Below are positions 47,701 to 56,424 of a stretch of DNA of 64,000 nucleotides, in pieces. Where the stretch lies: assembly GCF_000582785.1 (NCBI RefSeq), contig NZ_HG931175.1, positions 97,411 through 161,410 of the forward strand, read 5' to 3'. Position numbers and translations under genes: made by a program. Under the pieces are notes generated by a model. The model did no database searches. It was given only the letters and a program-made list of their open reading frames with translations, and had not been told where the DNA came from. This stretch comes from Candidatus Blastococcus massiliensis AP3. GTDB lineage: Bacteria; Actinomycetota; Actinomycetes; Mycobacteriales; Geodermatophilaceae. Position 1 is the stretch's first letter. The number at the start of each line of letters is the position of its first letter.

Positions 47701-50282
47701 CTCGCGACGGCGCCCAGATCTCCGCAGCCGGCGCGCGCCGGGCGCTGGCCGACCCGGCCGAGCAGCTGCACGCCGCCGCGCCGCGGTACGCCGACGCGCT
47801 TCGCGTCGCCGCCGACCACCGCCTGGACGCCGCGACTGCAGAAGAAGTGGAGAACGGCGCCGAGCGCCTCCACCCCGGGCTGACCAGCGCGCCGGCGTGG
47901 CCGGCCCTGCGCGGACACCTGGCGCTGCTCGCGCTCACCGGCGCCGACCCAGTCGCCGTCCTGAGGACGACGGCCGAGGCACGGGAACTGGAGACGGCGA
48001 ACGACCCCGCTGCCGTCCTCGACCACCGGCTGCCGGTTCTAGCTTCGGCCGGCCCGCTGCCGTGGCTGCCCGGCATCCCGGCCGCCCTGATCGACGATCC
48101 GCGGTGGGGCCCCTACCTGACCGCCCGCGCCGATCACCTCACCGCCTGCGCGGCACGGGTTGCCTCCGCCGCCACCGACATGACCGCGGCCACCGCACCG
48201 ACCTGGGCCAAGCACCTGCTGCACCCAGACCACGAGGCACTGCGGGCCGACCTCGCCGTCTGGCGCGCAGCACTCGCTGTTCCCGACAGCGACCGGCGCC
48301 CCACCGGACCGACCCGGCGGCCGGCCGCGGAACGCCGATCTCAGACGCGACTGGACGAAGCGTTGACCGCCGCCGCTCCCGCCCGGGACCGCTCGGTGTG
48401 GGCGGCGCTGGCCGACGGCGTCGACCCCCGCGTCCGCCGCGACGAGCACTGGCCGGTCCTGGTCGACCGGCTGGCCGCCGCCGACCGCGCCGGTCTCGAT
48501 GCCGCCGGCATTCTCGCCGCCGTCGCCGCGCAGCGCCCCCTGCCCGATGACTTGCCTGCCGCGGCCCTGTGGTGGCGGCTGTCGCCTCACGTCGCTCCGG
48601 CCACCGTGCCCGCGGCGAGCTCGGCCGGACCGCGCCCGGACTGGTGCGCCACCCTGCTGGGCCGGCTGCCCGACGAACAGGCCGGGCGCGTGCTGGCCGA
48701 TGCCGCGTGGCCGGCGCTGGTCGCTGCGGTCACTACCGGCGTCCGCACCGGCTGGTCCCCCGCCGATCTGCTCACCACCGCATTCGCCGGGCTGCCACCC
48801 GCCGTGACCAGCGACGCGACCGGGCTCGCCGAGGCGCTGGTCTTCCGGGTCGCCGCCCTCATAGACCCAGCGCCCGTGCACGATCCCGAACCGCTGCCGG
48901 CCGATCTGCAGCCACCCGACGACGCGCACCTGCTGCCGTCTGTGCCCGCCCCTACCACCGCCACCGACCCGGCAGACGTGCCGCCCGGCGACGAGGACGT
49001 GCCGTTCGACCCCGACTACGACACCCCTCCCCCGGCGTCGCCGCCGCGATACCTCACGCCGGACCCGTTCACCCTCACCGGCGCGGTCGAGGCCGCCGAC
49101 GACGCGGACTACCTGCTCGAGCAGCACTTCTGGGCCACCGCCGTGGTTGGCCGCGACCGGCTCATCGAGCTCAACACCCAGGCCGCCGCCTTCTTCACCG
49201 ACCTCTACTCCGCCTCCTGGGCGGCGTGCTACCTGCGCGACCGGCTGGGCACCGACCTCACCGCCGATCCTCGATTCACCCCCGGCCACGCTCCCCCCGG
49301 CTGGACGGCGCTTGTGGATCACCTGCGTGGCCTCGGCGCCACCGATACCGAACTGGTCGCCGCGGGCCTCGCCCAGCGCGCCCGCACCGGCGTGCTGATC
49401 GATCGGTTCCGCGACCGGCTTACCTTTCCCATCCACGACGCCGACGGCGCCATCGTCGGTTTCATCGCTCGCCGCAACCCCACTGCAGCCGACGACGGAC
49501 GTGCGGGACCCAAGTACCTCAACACCTCGGCTACCGACCTGTACCGCAAGGGCGAGCACCTGTTCGGCCTTTACGAGACCCGATCCGCGCTTGCCGCTGG
49601 AACCACCCCGGCTCTCGTCGAGGGACCGCTGGACGCGATCGCCCTCACCCTGGCCGGCGCGGGGCAGCCCGTCGGCGTCGCAACCCTCGGCACCGCCCTC
49701 ACCGCGAGGCAAGCAGATCTCCTCGGCAGCTACATCCGCACCGACGGTCCGGGCATCCTCGTGGCCACCGACAACGACCCCGCTGGGCAGCGCGCCGCCG
49801 AGCGCATCTACTGGCAGCTCACCGCCCGTGGCGACGCCCCGCGCCGCCTCGCCCTACCCGACGGGCTCGATCCGGCCGACCTCTTCCACCGTGACGGCGC
49901 GAACGGGCTGCGGGCGGCCATCAATTCCTCACGCAGCCTCGCTGACATCCTGCTCGACGCCCGCATCAGCTCCGCTTTGCGCGAGAGGAGCGACTCGGAC
50001 ATCCGAACGACACTGCGCGAGGCCAGCGCGATCATCGGTGCACTGCCACCCAGCCGGTGGCTGGCGCACATCGATCGGGTCACCGAGGCCCTCGGCGTGC
50101 CGCCCGGCACTGTCCACAGGGCCGTACTCGACACCGACTCCCGTACCTCGGTGCCTACCGGGACCAATACTGGTGCGCTTCGAGTGTCTCGCTTGACGCC
50201 CCCTTGTGACGACCTTCACCGGACGGCCCATACGGGACATGCCGCGGGAGGCAATGCGCCCCACCTGCATCCTTCTCGGTAG
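44790..50282 (+). CDS. MobF-type relaxase fused to RecD-like helicase and DnaG-like primase
   Basis: A 1,830-residue protein. Residues 1-400 are a TrwC/TraI relaxase: Tyr12 and Tyr14 (GDGYTYLTRQ), and the metal-binding HRDSRAGDPDLHSHV triad near 257-275. A RecD-like motor follows, with Walker A PAGAGKTTAL near 600, Walker B VVVDEAGMAG and TTVHGAQGTTAD. The C-terminal third resembles DnaG: LTFPIHDADGAIVGF near 1,545, KYLNTS, then TOPRIM motifs VEGPLDAIAL and TDNDPAG (about 1,658); the zinc finger of DnaG is lacking. This could nick, unwind and prime transferred DNA. ATG 44790 fits relaxase homology; GTG 44787 is adjacent. Confidence 0.85.
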   Translation: MTLHKLTAGDGYTYLTRQVAAFDATERGHAGLGDYYSQRGESPGRWNGNGLAGLGGVSAGQPVTEEQMKSLFGEGRHPDALRLEKEALARGQTPQEARAAGALGRGFYVFAPQADGFRARCAEEFAASNAAHGQPATAPVPDDYRAKIRSDLARVMFAEAYGRAPRDARELSGFLARVSRPATKAVAGYDLTFSPVKSVSALWALAPREVAEQIEAAHAAAVVDALTWLESNASFTRVGTDGVRQVETTGLIAAVFTHRDSRAGDPDLHSHVAVSNKVQTRDGLWRALDGRVLHKAAVAASERYDTRMEAHLVARLSVRFADRPGQTPGRRMVREIVGMDERLLSAWSSRRRDIDARRAVLAGDFQRNHGRPPTAVEAIALAQQATLETRGPKHEPRSLAEQRATWRQEAAAVLGGPDRITRMLGRVLGAPGSPRPQATEAWVRSAAAEVLDTVSEARATWQVWHVRAEAERVVRAAALAPDDVDAAVTRVTEGVLSPALSVSLGTSDPVVEPAELRRSDGASVYTVAGARLYTSQAVLDAEALLLGAAGRSDGRRADPATVELALLESTANGAELNPGQAQLVRELAGSGARVQLALAPAGAGKTTALATLARAWAAGGGTVLGLAPSAVATAGLRESLRAPCDTLAKLIWCLDAEQAPDWMAGIGPTTLVVVDEAGMAGTRELARAVEHVLGRGGSVRLVGDHQQLTSVAAGGVLAEIAASHGAVTLTQLVRFTDPAEAAATVAVRDGDTLGLGFYLDSGRVHVGDLAACAEQAYAAWAADSARGMDPLLLAATRDLVTQLNERARADRLAGTASSPGAEVELADGTRAGAGDPVITRANNRRLPITATEWVKNGDRFTVQAVGRDGALDVVHTGTGRRITLPASYVSEHVQLGYATTVHGAQGTTADVCHTVLTGGESRQLLYVALSRGRAANHLYLATVGDGDPHSIVTPAAVSPPTATDLLAGMLARDGAQISAAGARRALADPAEQLHAAAPRYADALRVAADHRLDAATAEEVENGAERLHPGLTSAPAWPALRGHLALLALTGADPVAVLRTTAEARELETANDPAAVLDHRLPVLASAGPLPWLPGIPAALIDDPRWGPYLTARADHLTACAARVASAATDMTAATAPTWAKHLLHPDHEALRADLAVWRAALAVPDSDRRPTGPTRRPAAERRSQTRLDEALTAAAPARDRSVWAALADGVDPRVRRDEHWPVLVDRLAAADRAGLDAAGILAAVAAQRPLPDDLPAAALWWRLSPHVAPATVPAASSAGPRPDWCATLLGRLPDEQAGRVLADAAWPALVAAVTTGVRTGWSPADLLTTAFAGLPPAVTSDATGLAEALVFRVAALIDPAPVHDPEPLPADLQPPDDAHLLPSVPAPTTATDPADVPPGDEDVPFDPDYDTPPPASPPRYLTPDPFTLTGAVEAADDADYLLEQHFWATAVVGRDRLIELNTQAAAFFTDLYSASWAACYLRDRLGTDLTADPRFTPGHAPPGWTALVDHLRGLGATDTELVAAGLAQRARTGVLIDRFRDRLTFPIHDADGAIVGFIARRNPTAADDGRAGPKYLNTSATDLYRKGEHLFGLYETRSALAAGTTPALVEGPLDAIALTLAGAGQPVGVATLGTALTARQADLLGSYIRTDGPGILVATDNDPAGQRAAERIYWQLTARGDAPRRLALPDGLDPADLFHRDGANGLRAAINSSRSLADILLDARISSALRERSDSDIRTTLREASAIIGALPPSRWLAHIDRVTEALGVPPGTVHRAVLDTDSRTSVPTGTNTGALRVSRLTPPCDDLHRTAHTGHAAGGNAPHLHPSR

Positions 50283-50511
50283 CGGTTCCACCTATGGAAC
50301 ACGCGGAGATGCCGAGATCAGGACGTCGCCTTTCGCCGAGCCGACCGATGGAAGGCGAGCGGCCACGCGCCCGCGTAGACGCCGCCAGCGTCTCCACCCC
50401 ACGCCCATGCGGGCGCACCGTCGGCGCGCTCTTCGGCACGGTCGGATAGGCATGAGAGCGTTTCGATGAACGGCGCCGCCGCACAGGGGCCCGCCGGGGA
50501 GGGGACGCCAC

Positions 50512-52146
50512 GTGAACACCAAGATCCTGCTTAGCGCGCTGCAAGAGGTCGAGAAGCGCGCCGAGCGGGTCAGCGAGGACGACGTGCTCGCGACGTACGT
50601 GAACGTCGAATCGCTGACTGCCGCCCTGGGCGCGAAGGACAACGGCATCGTCTTCGGCCGCCGGGGCACCGGCAAGACCCACGCGTTGAAGTACATTGCG
50701 CAGACCGAGCGGGAGAAGGGCAACCGGGTCGTCTACATCGACATGGAGCAGGACGTCGGCTCCACCGAGGGCCGCTACGCCGACCCCCACCTCAGCATCA
50801 GCGAACGGGCGACCCGCCTCGTGGTCGACGTGCTGAGCATCGTCCACACCCAACTGCTCGAAGCCGCGTTCGCGGGCGAGATCAAGGTGCAGATCGACGC
50901 GCTCGACCGGATGCTCGACCACTTCCAGGAGGTGCTGGTCGCCCAGGAGACCGAGCAGGAAGGCACTCGAACCGACCGGTCGGCGCAGGGATCGAAAACT
51001 GATGCCGGGGTTGGATGGCCCCCCGGAGGGATGCCGTCGCTGAAACTCGGCGCGGGCTCCACGCGCGAGACCGCCCGCGAGGACGGCGTACGGACCCGGC
51101 AGACGGGCGTGATCCGGCACCGCATCCACTTCGGGGGCGTGACGCAGTCGATGCGCCAGGCCGTTGAGGCAGACGACGCCAAGCGGTTCTGGCTGCTCAT
51201 CGACGAGTGGAGCGGCATCCCGATCGACCTCCAGCCGTACCTCGCCGAGATGCTCCGACGGTTGTTCTTCGGCATCCCCAAGGTGTCCGTGCGCATCGCC
51301 GCCATCCCGCACCGCTCGGAGTGGCGCATCGCGGGCGAGCGCGGCGACTACATCGGCGCGGAGGTCGGTGCTGAGCTGTTCCCGCTGCTAGACCTCGATG
51401 AGTTCGTGGTGTTCCCCGCTCGGAGCCGCGAGGAGCAGGCTCAGCGCTCCCTATCGTTTTTTCGAGCCCTGCTGTTCCGTCACATCTCGACCGCCGTAAT
51501 CGGCATGGGTGAAGACCCGCCCGAGTCCGAGGCGGACCTGATCGGCTCGCTGTTCACCCAGGTCACCTCGTTGCAGGAGGTCATCCGCGCGGCCGAGGGT
51601 GTGCCCCGTGACGCACTCAGCATCGTCGGCCGCGCGGGACTCCGCGCGGGGGGGTCAAAGGTCGCCGTGGCCCACGTCCGCGAGGCCGCATCCCAGCTCT
51701 ACACCACGACAAAGGCAGCACAGCTCAACGGCATGCCGGTTGCGCGCGCTCTGCTCGACCGCATCTTGAGCGACGTGATCGCCGGCCGCAAGGCGCGCGC
51801 GTTCCTCATCAAGCAGGATCAGACCCAGGACGGCCTGATTCAACAACTCGTGGACGACCGCATCCTGCACATCATCAAGCGCGGGTGGTCCGGCAAGGAC
51901 AACCCCGGCGAGCGGTACGACGTCCTCCAGATCGACTACGGCTGCTACGTCCACCTGCTCGGCACGAACGCCGCACCGCAGAGCCTGCTCGGCGGGGACG
52001 ACGACGACGAGTTCTCGGCCGTTGTGGGTGACGTCGAGGTGCCGGACGAGGACTATCGCGCCATCCGTCGCGCGATCCTCGACTTGCCGACCATGCTCGG
52101 GGACATCGCCGCCAGCACCGACACCGACGCCTCAACCGCAGACTAG
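50512..52146 (+). CDS. P-loop ATPase, Sll1717-like
   Basis: A 544-residue protein. An N-terminal P-loop GRRGTGKT (49-56) and Walker B WLLIDEWSG (about 226-234) lie in an ORC/Sll1717-like AAA domain, separated by a long insertion rich in charged residues (150-200). The C-terminal part looks like winged-helix segments (ILHIIKRGW) and ends in an acidic tail. Its role is unknown; related ATPases occur in defence islands. GTG 50512 has GGGGAGGGG upstream. It stands alone after the relaxase. Confidence 0.65.
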   Translation: MNTKILLSALQEVEKRAERVSEDDVLATYVNVESLTAALGAKDNGIVFGRRGTGKTHALKYIAQTEREKGNRVVYIDMEQDVGSTEGRYADPHLSISERATRLVVDVLSIVHTQLLEAAFAGEIKVQIDALDRMLDHFQEVLVAQETEQEGTRTDRSAQGSKTDAGVGWPPGGMPSLKLGAGSTRETAREDGVRTRQTGVIRHRIHFGGVTQSMRQAVEADDAKRFWLLIDEWSGIPIDLQPYLAEMLRRLFFGIPKVSVRIAAIPHRSEWRIAGERGDYIGAEVGAELFPLLDLDEFVVFPARSREEQAQRSLSFFRALLFRHISTAVIGMGEDPPESEADLIGSLFTQVTSLQEVIRAAEGVPRDALSIVGRAGLRAGGSKVAVAHVREAASQLYTTTKAAQLNGMPVARALLDRILSDVIAGRKARAFLIKQDQTQDGLIQQLVDDRILHIIKRGWSGKDNPGERYDVLQIDYGCYVHLLGTNAAPQSLLGGDDDDEFSAVVGDVEVPDEDYRAIRRAILDLPTMLGDIAASTDTDASTAD

Positions 52147-52683
52147 ACGGAGCCCCCCCCGTCCCCCTCGCAACGGGGACCGCAGCGTTGCCGTTCTCTG
52201 GCCATGTCTGCCAGCGCGATGGCCTCCGCCGGGAAGCGATGGCCTCGGCCGGGAACATGTCGTCGTACGCTCGAGGCCGAAGGCGTTTGTCGCCGCCCAG
52301 TCGGTGGATACGCGTACGCCATCCAGGTCGGAGCCACCCGCGACGCGGTGGCCCTTCGGATCTGCCGCGATCCGCGCGGTCGCACGAATCGGGTCGCCGT
52401 GAAATCGTCCGTCGCCGCAAACCGATCGGCTTTAGGCTATGCACGCTCGGCGTCACGAACTCTCGGGAGGAAGGCTTGAGTAACTCGCCAGCGGCCGGCC
52501 CGAGAATCCTCGGGCGACGCATCGGGCCGCGTGGTCGCTAGCCGGACCACCCGGACTGACATCACTCTTGAACGCATCCACCAGTCTACGGAGTCGACAC
52601 GGCGGTCGACCACGGTCCGCCCACCGACCCCCGCTGCATCTCTCGAGATTGTTAATCTGCAGGGGAACGGCGGCCGGTTGCCA
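52147..52683. other. intergenic segment with a 20-base tandem repeat
   Basis: 537 bases with no gene I can support. GCGATGGCCTCCGCCGGGAA at 52,216-52,235 is followed at once by a copy differing at one base (52,236-52,255). Otherwise I see nothing in it. Confidence 0.5.
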
Positions 52684-53034
52684 CTAAACTGCCCTGAGAT
52701 CTGAACCGATACCAAGGCTTTCGAGGTCCGCGACCACGCGCCAGTAGACGTCATTCTCGTAGAAGCCCTCAGCGTCGCTGTTGCCTTGGCTCGCATCGAT
52801 TTTATGCATGTCGGGAACGTCATACGAGATTTCGTATCCCGCTTGAAAGTCGCTCCACTCGACGCGGACGTCCATGGTCGCGGTGTCGATGTCGTAGCTT
52901 CCGTTCCCATGATTCGTGGCGATGTACTCGAACTGGTACGAGAACGTGTAACTATCGTCCTTTTTCAACGACCGCAGGTAGTCTGCCTCGTCCGAGAAGC
53001 CATGGTTGTCAGATTCCGACCACACAATCAGCAT
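52684..53034 (-). CDS. hypothetical protein of atypical composition
   Basis: A 116-residue acidic protein. It contains many Asp, Tyr, Asn and Ser residues (YIATNHGNGSYDIDTA) and no obvious membrane segment; a beta-sandwich is plausible. The gene is clearly less GC-rich than its neighbours and uses AT-ending codons, so it was probably acquired separately. I do not recognise the family. The start at ATG 53034 is tentative. Confidence 0.5.
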   Translation of the reverse strand: MLIVWSESDNHGFSDEADYLRSLKKDDSYTFSYQFEYIATNHGNGSYDIDTATMDVRVEWSDFQAGYEISYDVPDMHKIDASQGNSDAEGFYENDVYWRVVADLESLGIGSDLRAV

Positions 53035-53400
53035 CTCCTTCGTCGGTCAGCTGGCCGGTGGCCAAGCGCTGTTTGCAGCGATCATGCCCGCTGAGCGCAG
53101 GATGCCCGCTCCCCGACGCGCCGCGCCGCGAGCGACGTGCGGAGCAACCAGTCACCCGTCGTCGACGCCGAAGTGTGTCTTGCGCCGGATGATGCAGGCA
53201 TCCTGGCGTACTGAGCCCCGGTCTGACGGCCATGCGGAACTGGCCAGATGGTTTCGCTCCGCGCGGGGATCCGCTTGCGGGATCACCCCACGTGCCGATC
53301 GGAGACGTTGACGGTGTCCGGTTCGGGTTCCCGTTGCGGGACGTCCGGACCTCGGCCGGTCAGCGTGACCAGTCTTGAGAGCCTCTCGGTGCCGCACGCA
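53035..53400. other. intergenic segment, no feature seen
   Basis: 366 bases between the divergent atypical gene and the methyltransferase gene. It should hold the promoter of the latter. I see no repeat or gene in it. Confidence 0.4.
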
Positions 53401-54234
53401 ATGAGGCCCGCGGCTATTCTCGAACTCGTGAAGCAAGGTCACGTCGAGGCGCTGATCGCCACCTATGGCCCCAGAACTTGGCGGATCTATGCCGACCTCG
53501 ACGTAAGCATGGCACCCGACGGACCCGACGAACTCTTCGACGTCGCCGCGTCCCTGATCCGGCCAGGAGACCTAGTCCTGGACGTGGGGTGTCGCGACGC
53601 CTCCCACTTGATTGGGCTCTGTCGCCGACACGACATCACCGCCATCGGTGTTGATCCAGTGCCCGTGCATATCGCGAAGGCCGCCGAGGCTGTCTCCGTC
53701 GCTGGTCTTGCCGACCGTGTCTCCCTCCATCAGGCGACGTTGGAAGAAGCTCCGATCGCGATGAAGTCGGTCGATCTCATCTGGTGTCGCGACGTCCTCG
53801 AACAGGTGGCCGATCTGCCGGCGGTCGTGCGTGCTGCTGCCCGAGCGCTCCGGCCGGGCGGAGCCATGATTGTCTTCACTGTCCTAGACAACGGACTGAC
53901 AACCTCGGACCGCGAACTGCTGGCTCACCACCGCGGTGTCGTGCCCGCCAACATGGACTCCGCGCGCCTGATGGCTATTTACGCCGAGTCCGGCCTGCTC
54001 CTCGAGCAGACGATCGAGATCGGCACCCGCTGGCGGGAGCACGCCGAGGAGCGGACTCAGCCCGTCTCCCGCAAGCTTCTGCAGTTGGCTCGGCTACGTC
54101 GCCAACGCGACGAACTGACGACGACGTATGGTCCTGACGACGTTGCACACGTCGAAGCCAACCTGCACTGGGAGCTTTGGCAGTTCCTGGGTCTCACCCT
54201 TCCGAGCGTGCACGTTCTCCGCCGGGACAGGTAG
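53401..54234 (+). CDS. class I SAM-dependent methyltransferase
   Basis: A 277-residue enzyme of the Methyltransf_11/25 group. Motif I is VLDVGCRDAS (near residue 60), with Cys where Gly is usual, then a VDP acidic end for motif II and the WCRDVLEQV motif IV. The C-terminal part is charged and helical. The substrate is unknown. An in-frame GTG at 53389 is an alternative start; neither has a clear ribosome site. It lies alone on the plus strand at the left edge of the cargo zone. Confidence 0.72.
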   Translation: MRPAAILELVKQGHVEALIATYGPRTWRIYADLDVSMAPDGPDELFDVAASLIRPGDLVLDVGCRDASHLIGLCRRHDITAIGVDPVPVHIAKAAEAVSVAGLADRVSLHQATLEEAPIAMKSVDLIWCRDVLEQVADLPAVVRAAARALRPGGAMIVFTVLDNGLTTSDRELLAHHRGVVPANMDSARLMAIYAESGLLLEQTIEIGTRWREHAEERTQPVSRKLLQLARLRRQRDELTTTYGPDDVAHVEANLHWELWQFLGLTLPSVHVLRRDR

Positions 54235-54330
54235 CCAGCGCGCCGACCGGGGATGGGCCGCAGTAGAGCCGTGTCTCGACTGACACGCCGAACCCAATTC
54301 GATGCTTTGTGTCACAGACCGATCCCCATT

Positions 54331-54384
54331 GCGAAACGTTGCGGCCGACCGCTCCCTCACCTGGACGTCGCCGTAGCGGGTTCC
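54331..54384 (+). repeat. 53-bp cargo-zone repeat, copy A
   Basis: Starts GCGAAACGTTGCGGCC and ends GGACGTCGCCGTAGCGGGTT. It ends directly at the stop codon of the truncated SDR gene. It matches copy D at about nine bases in ten; the first 23 bases upstream of it (TGTC...) also resemble the flank of copy D. Confidence 0.75.
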
Positions 54385-54855
54385 TCAAACGGGCAGCTGG
54401 CCCTTTGGGAAGCCGCCGTTGCTGTGGATCAACTGCCCGTTGACCCACTGACCCTGCTCGGAGAGCAGGAACCGGACGAGGTTCGCGATGTCGACGGGTG
54501 TTCCTAGCCGTCCGGTGGGTTGCATGGCCACCAAGCTGGCGTTCAGCTCGGGGGTCATCCAGCCGGTGTCGACGGGGCCTGGGTTGATGACGTTCGCTCG
54601 TAGCCCGCGATCGCCGAGTTCGTGCGCGGCAGCAAGGACGAGGCGGTCCAGCGCTGCTTTTGTGGTGCCGTAGGGCAGGTTGCCCACGGTGTGGTCACTG
54701 GTGAGAGCCACTACCGAGCCGCCTGCTTCAGGCAGCTGCCGAGCGAACGCCGCGAGCAGCAGCCAGGTGGCTCGCACGTTCACGGCGTAGTGGCGGTCGA
54801 AACTTTCCACCGTGGTGGTCAGAAGTCCGGAATCCACGCTCTCGCAGTGCGACAT
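54385..54855 (-). pseudogene. 5'-truncated short-chain dehydrogenase gene
   Basis: Only the C-terminal 156 or so residues of a classical SDR are present. The catalytic region survives (TSDHTVGNLPYGTTK with the Tyr-Lys pair, then VINPGPVDTG and the SEQGQWVNGQ tail), but the N-terminal Rossmann part with TGxxxGxG and NNAG is missing. The break coincides with repeat copy B, and the 3' end abuts copy A, so the fragment looks like the remains of a gene cut out by recombination at the repeat. An inactive enzyme is likely. Confidence 0.75.
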
Positions 54856-54860
54856 GACCA

Positions 54861-54892
54861 GCGCTCACCTGGACGTCGCCGTAGCGGGTCCC
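54861..54892 (+). repeat. 53-bp cargo-zone repeat, copy B (partial)
   Basis: Only the right half is intact: TCACCTGG then GGACGTCGCCGTAGCGGGTC. It lies at the broken 5' end of the SDR fragment, between it and the IS element. Confidence 0.65.
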
Positions 54893-54946
54893 TCACTGGG
54901 AGGTCACAGAAGGCCTCCATGCGTCGTCGACTGTCCCGCCCCGGGT

Positions 54947-55876
54947 TCAGTGGAGGCTCGGAACTGACGCCGCGACGGTAGTCGCCGCGGTGTTGTACCG
55001 GTAGAAGCTGTCTTCGTGCTCGGCCGGGGGAACGAGGCCGATCTCGCCGTGCAGGCGTCGGTGGTTGAACCAGTCGATGTACTCGGCGACGGCGATCTCG
55101 AGGTCGTCGATGCCCTTCCAGGGGCCGCGGTTGCGCACCAGTTCGGCCTTGAAGAGGGAGTTGAAAGCCTCAGCGAGCGCGTTGTCGTAGGAGTCGCCGG
55201 TGGAGCCGACCGAGGCGACCGCGCCGGCCTCGGCGAGGCGCTGGGTGTAGCGAACCGCGACGTACTGGACGCCCTTGTCCGAGTGGTGCACCAGGCCGCC
55301 GAGGTCGTGGCCGGTCCGCCGGCGGGTCCAGATGCCCATCTCCAGCGCGTCGAGGGCGAGGTCGGTGCGCAGCGAGCGGGACAGCTGCCAGCCGACCACC
55401 CGGCGGGAGTAGACGTCGATGACGAAGGCGGCGTAGACCCAGCCGGAGAACGTCCGGCAGTAGGTGATGTCGGCGACCCACAACTGGTCCGGCCCGGTCG
55501 CGGTGAACGCCCGGTCGACCAGGTCCGGGCGGGTGTCGGTGCCGGTGCCCGGCACGGTGGTCCGCGGGCCCTTGGCCCGCGTGATGCCGCGCAGCCCGGT
55601 GGCGCGCATCAGGCGTTCGACGGTGCAGCGGGCCACCGGGTGGCCCTGCCGGCGCACTTCGGCGTGCACCTTGCGGGCGCCGTAGACCCCGTAGTTGTCG
55701 GCGTGCACCTGCTCGATCACCGCGGTGGTGGCTGCGTCGGTGACCGACCGGGCCGAGGGCGGACGGGTGTGGTGGGCGTAGTAGGTGCTGGGGACGATCT
55801 TGGCGCCGGCCTCGGTGAGGACGCGGCAGATCGGCTCGATCCCGTGCTCCTTCTTGTGCTGATCGATGTAGTCCAC
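54947..55876 (-). CDS. IS3-family transposase OrfB
   Basis: A 309-residue DDE integrase domain protein. The catalytic triad is visible: Asp in VADITYCRTF, Asp in HHSDKGVQY, and Glu in NALAEAFNSLFK, in the order of the IS3 group. It starts GTG two bases after the orfA stop, in the -1 frame, as expected for a product made by programmed frameshift. The whole triad is intact, so the element could be active. Confidence 0.92.
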   Translation of the reverse strand: MDYIDQHKKEHGIEPICRVLTEAGAKIVPSTYYAHHTRPPSARSVTDAATTAVIEQVHADNYGVYGARKVHAEVRRQGHPVARCTVERLMRATGLRGITRAKGPRTTVPGTGTDTRPDLVDRAFTATGPDQLWVADITYCRTFSGWVYAAFVIDVYSRRVVGWQLSRSLRTDLALDALEMGIWTRRRTGHDLGGLVHHSDKGVQYVAVRYTQRLAEAGAVASVGSTGDSYDNALAEAFNSLFKAELVRNRGPWKGIDDLEIAVAEYIDWFNHRRLHGEIGLVPPAEHEDSFYRYNTAATTVAASVPSLH

Positions 55877-55878
55877 GA

Positions 55879-56211
55879 TCAGCGGGAGGGGCGGTCGAGC
55901 TCCGCCGCGAAGAAAGCCGACGCGCTCTTCAAGATCGCATTCGCCCGGCGCAACTCCCGGTTCTCCCGCTCCAACTCAGCCAACCGCGCCGCGTCATCAG
56001 TCGTGGTCCCGGGCCGGCGCCCCTCATCGACCTCGGCCTGGATCACCCAGTTCCGCAGCGTCTCGGCGTTGATGCCCAACTGCTCGCCGATCCGCTTCAA
56101 CGCCCCGGTCCGGGTGACCGGGTCACGCCGTGCGTCGACCGCCAAGCGGATCGCCCGCTCCCGCAGCTCGTCGGGGTACTTCCTCGGTGCCGCCATGACT
56201 CTCATCCTCAC
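55879..56211 (-). CDS. IS3-family transposase OrfA
   Basis: A 110-residue protein with an N-terminal helix-turn-helix (RRDPVTRTGALKRIGEQLG, INAETLRNWV) and a leucine-zipper-like helix (LAELERENRELRRAN), the DNA-binding part of an IS3 transposase. The orfA stop is two bases before the orfB GTG, in a different frame, the normal IS3 layout. No slippery heptamer is obvious to me. Confidence 0.9.
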   Translation of the reverse strand: MRMRVMAAPRKYPDELRERAIRLAVDARRDPVTRTGALKRIGEQLGINAETLRNWVIQAEVDEGRRPGTTTDDAARLAELERENRELRRANAILKSASAFFAAELDRPSR

Positions 56212-56248
56212 GTGGATTGAGAGCCTCCATCAAACCCGGGGCGAGACA

Positions 56249-56424
56249 ATGCGGCCGTCGTTCTCAGCGACCCACGCGGCCACCTCGTAGTCAGGAGTAA
56301 TAAACGCTGGAACGTCGGCAGGAAGGTAGAGCGGGTAACCGTCCGTCCGGTGGACCCGCAGCAGCAGTTCAAGGCACTGCGCTTCGTCCCCCTGCTCTTT
56401 CTCGCGTACCAGCACGGGACGCAC
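56249..56424 (-). pseudogene. N-terminal fragment of a GNAT acetyltransferase gene cut off by the IS
   Basis: 58 residues match the N-terminal end of GNAT acetyltransferases (RPVLVREKEQGDE, LLRVHRTDGYPL, AAWVAENDGRIV), running to the edge of the IS3 element, where the frame enters IS sequence. The acetyl-CoA-binding part is missing, and the region left of the IS does not continue it. The start is GTG 56424. Confidence 0.75.

Larger units (their letters stand above)
54932..56248 (-). mobile_element. IS3-family insertion sequence
   Basis: A 1,317-bp element with imperfect terminal inverted repeats: left TGTCCCGCCCCGGGTTC and right GAGCCTCCATC...CGAGACA are inverse counterparts over about 30 bases with few mismatches. 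The ends are TG and CA. It carries the usual two overlapping genes, orfA and orfB, on the minus strand. Flanking triplets are GAC on the left and ATG on the right, so there is no target duplication. Confidence 0.88.

Noticed and set aside
54271..54287. Terminator hairpin after the methyltransferase gene (CGTGTC with GACACG)
   Set aside because: The stem is only about six pairs and is not followed by any supporting signal.
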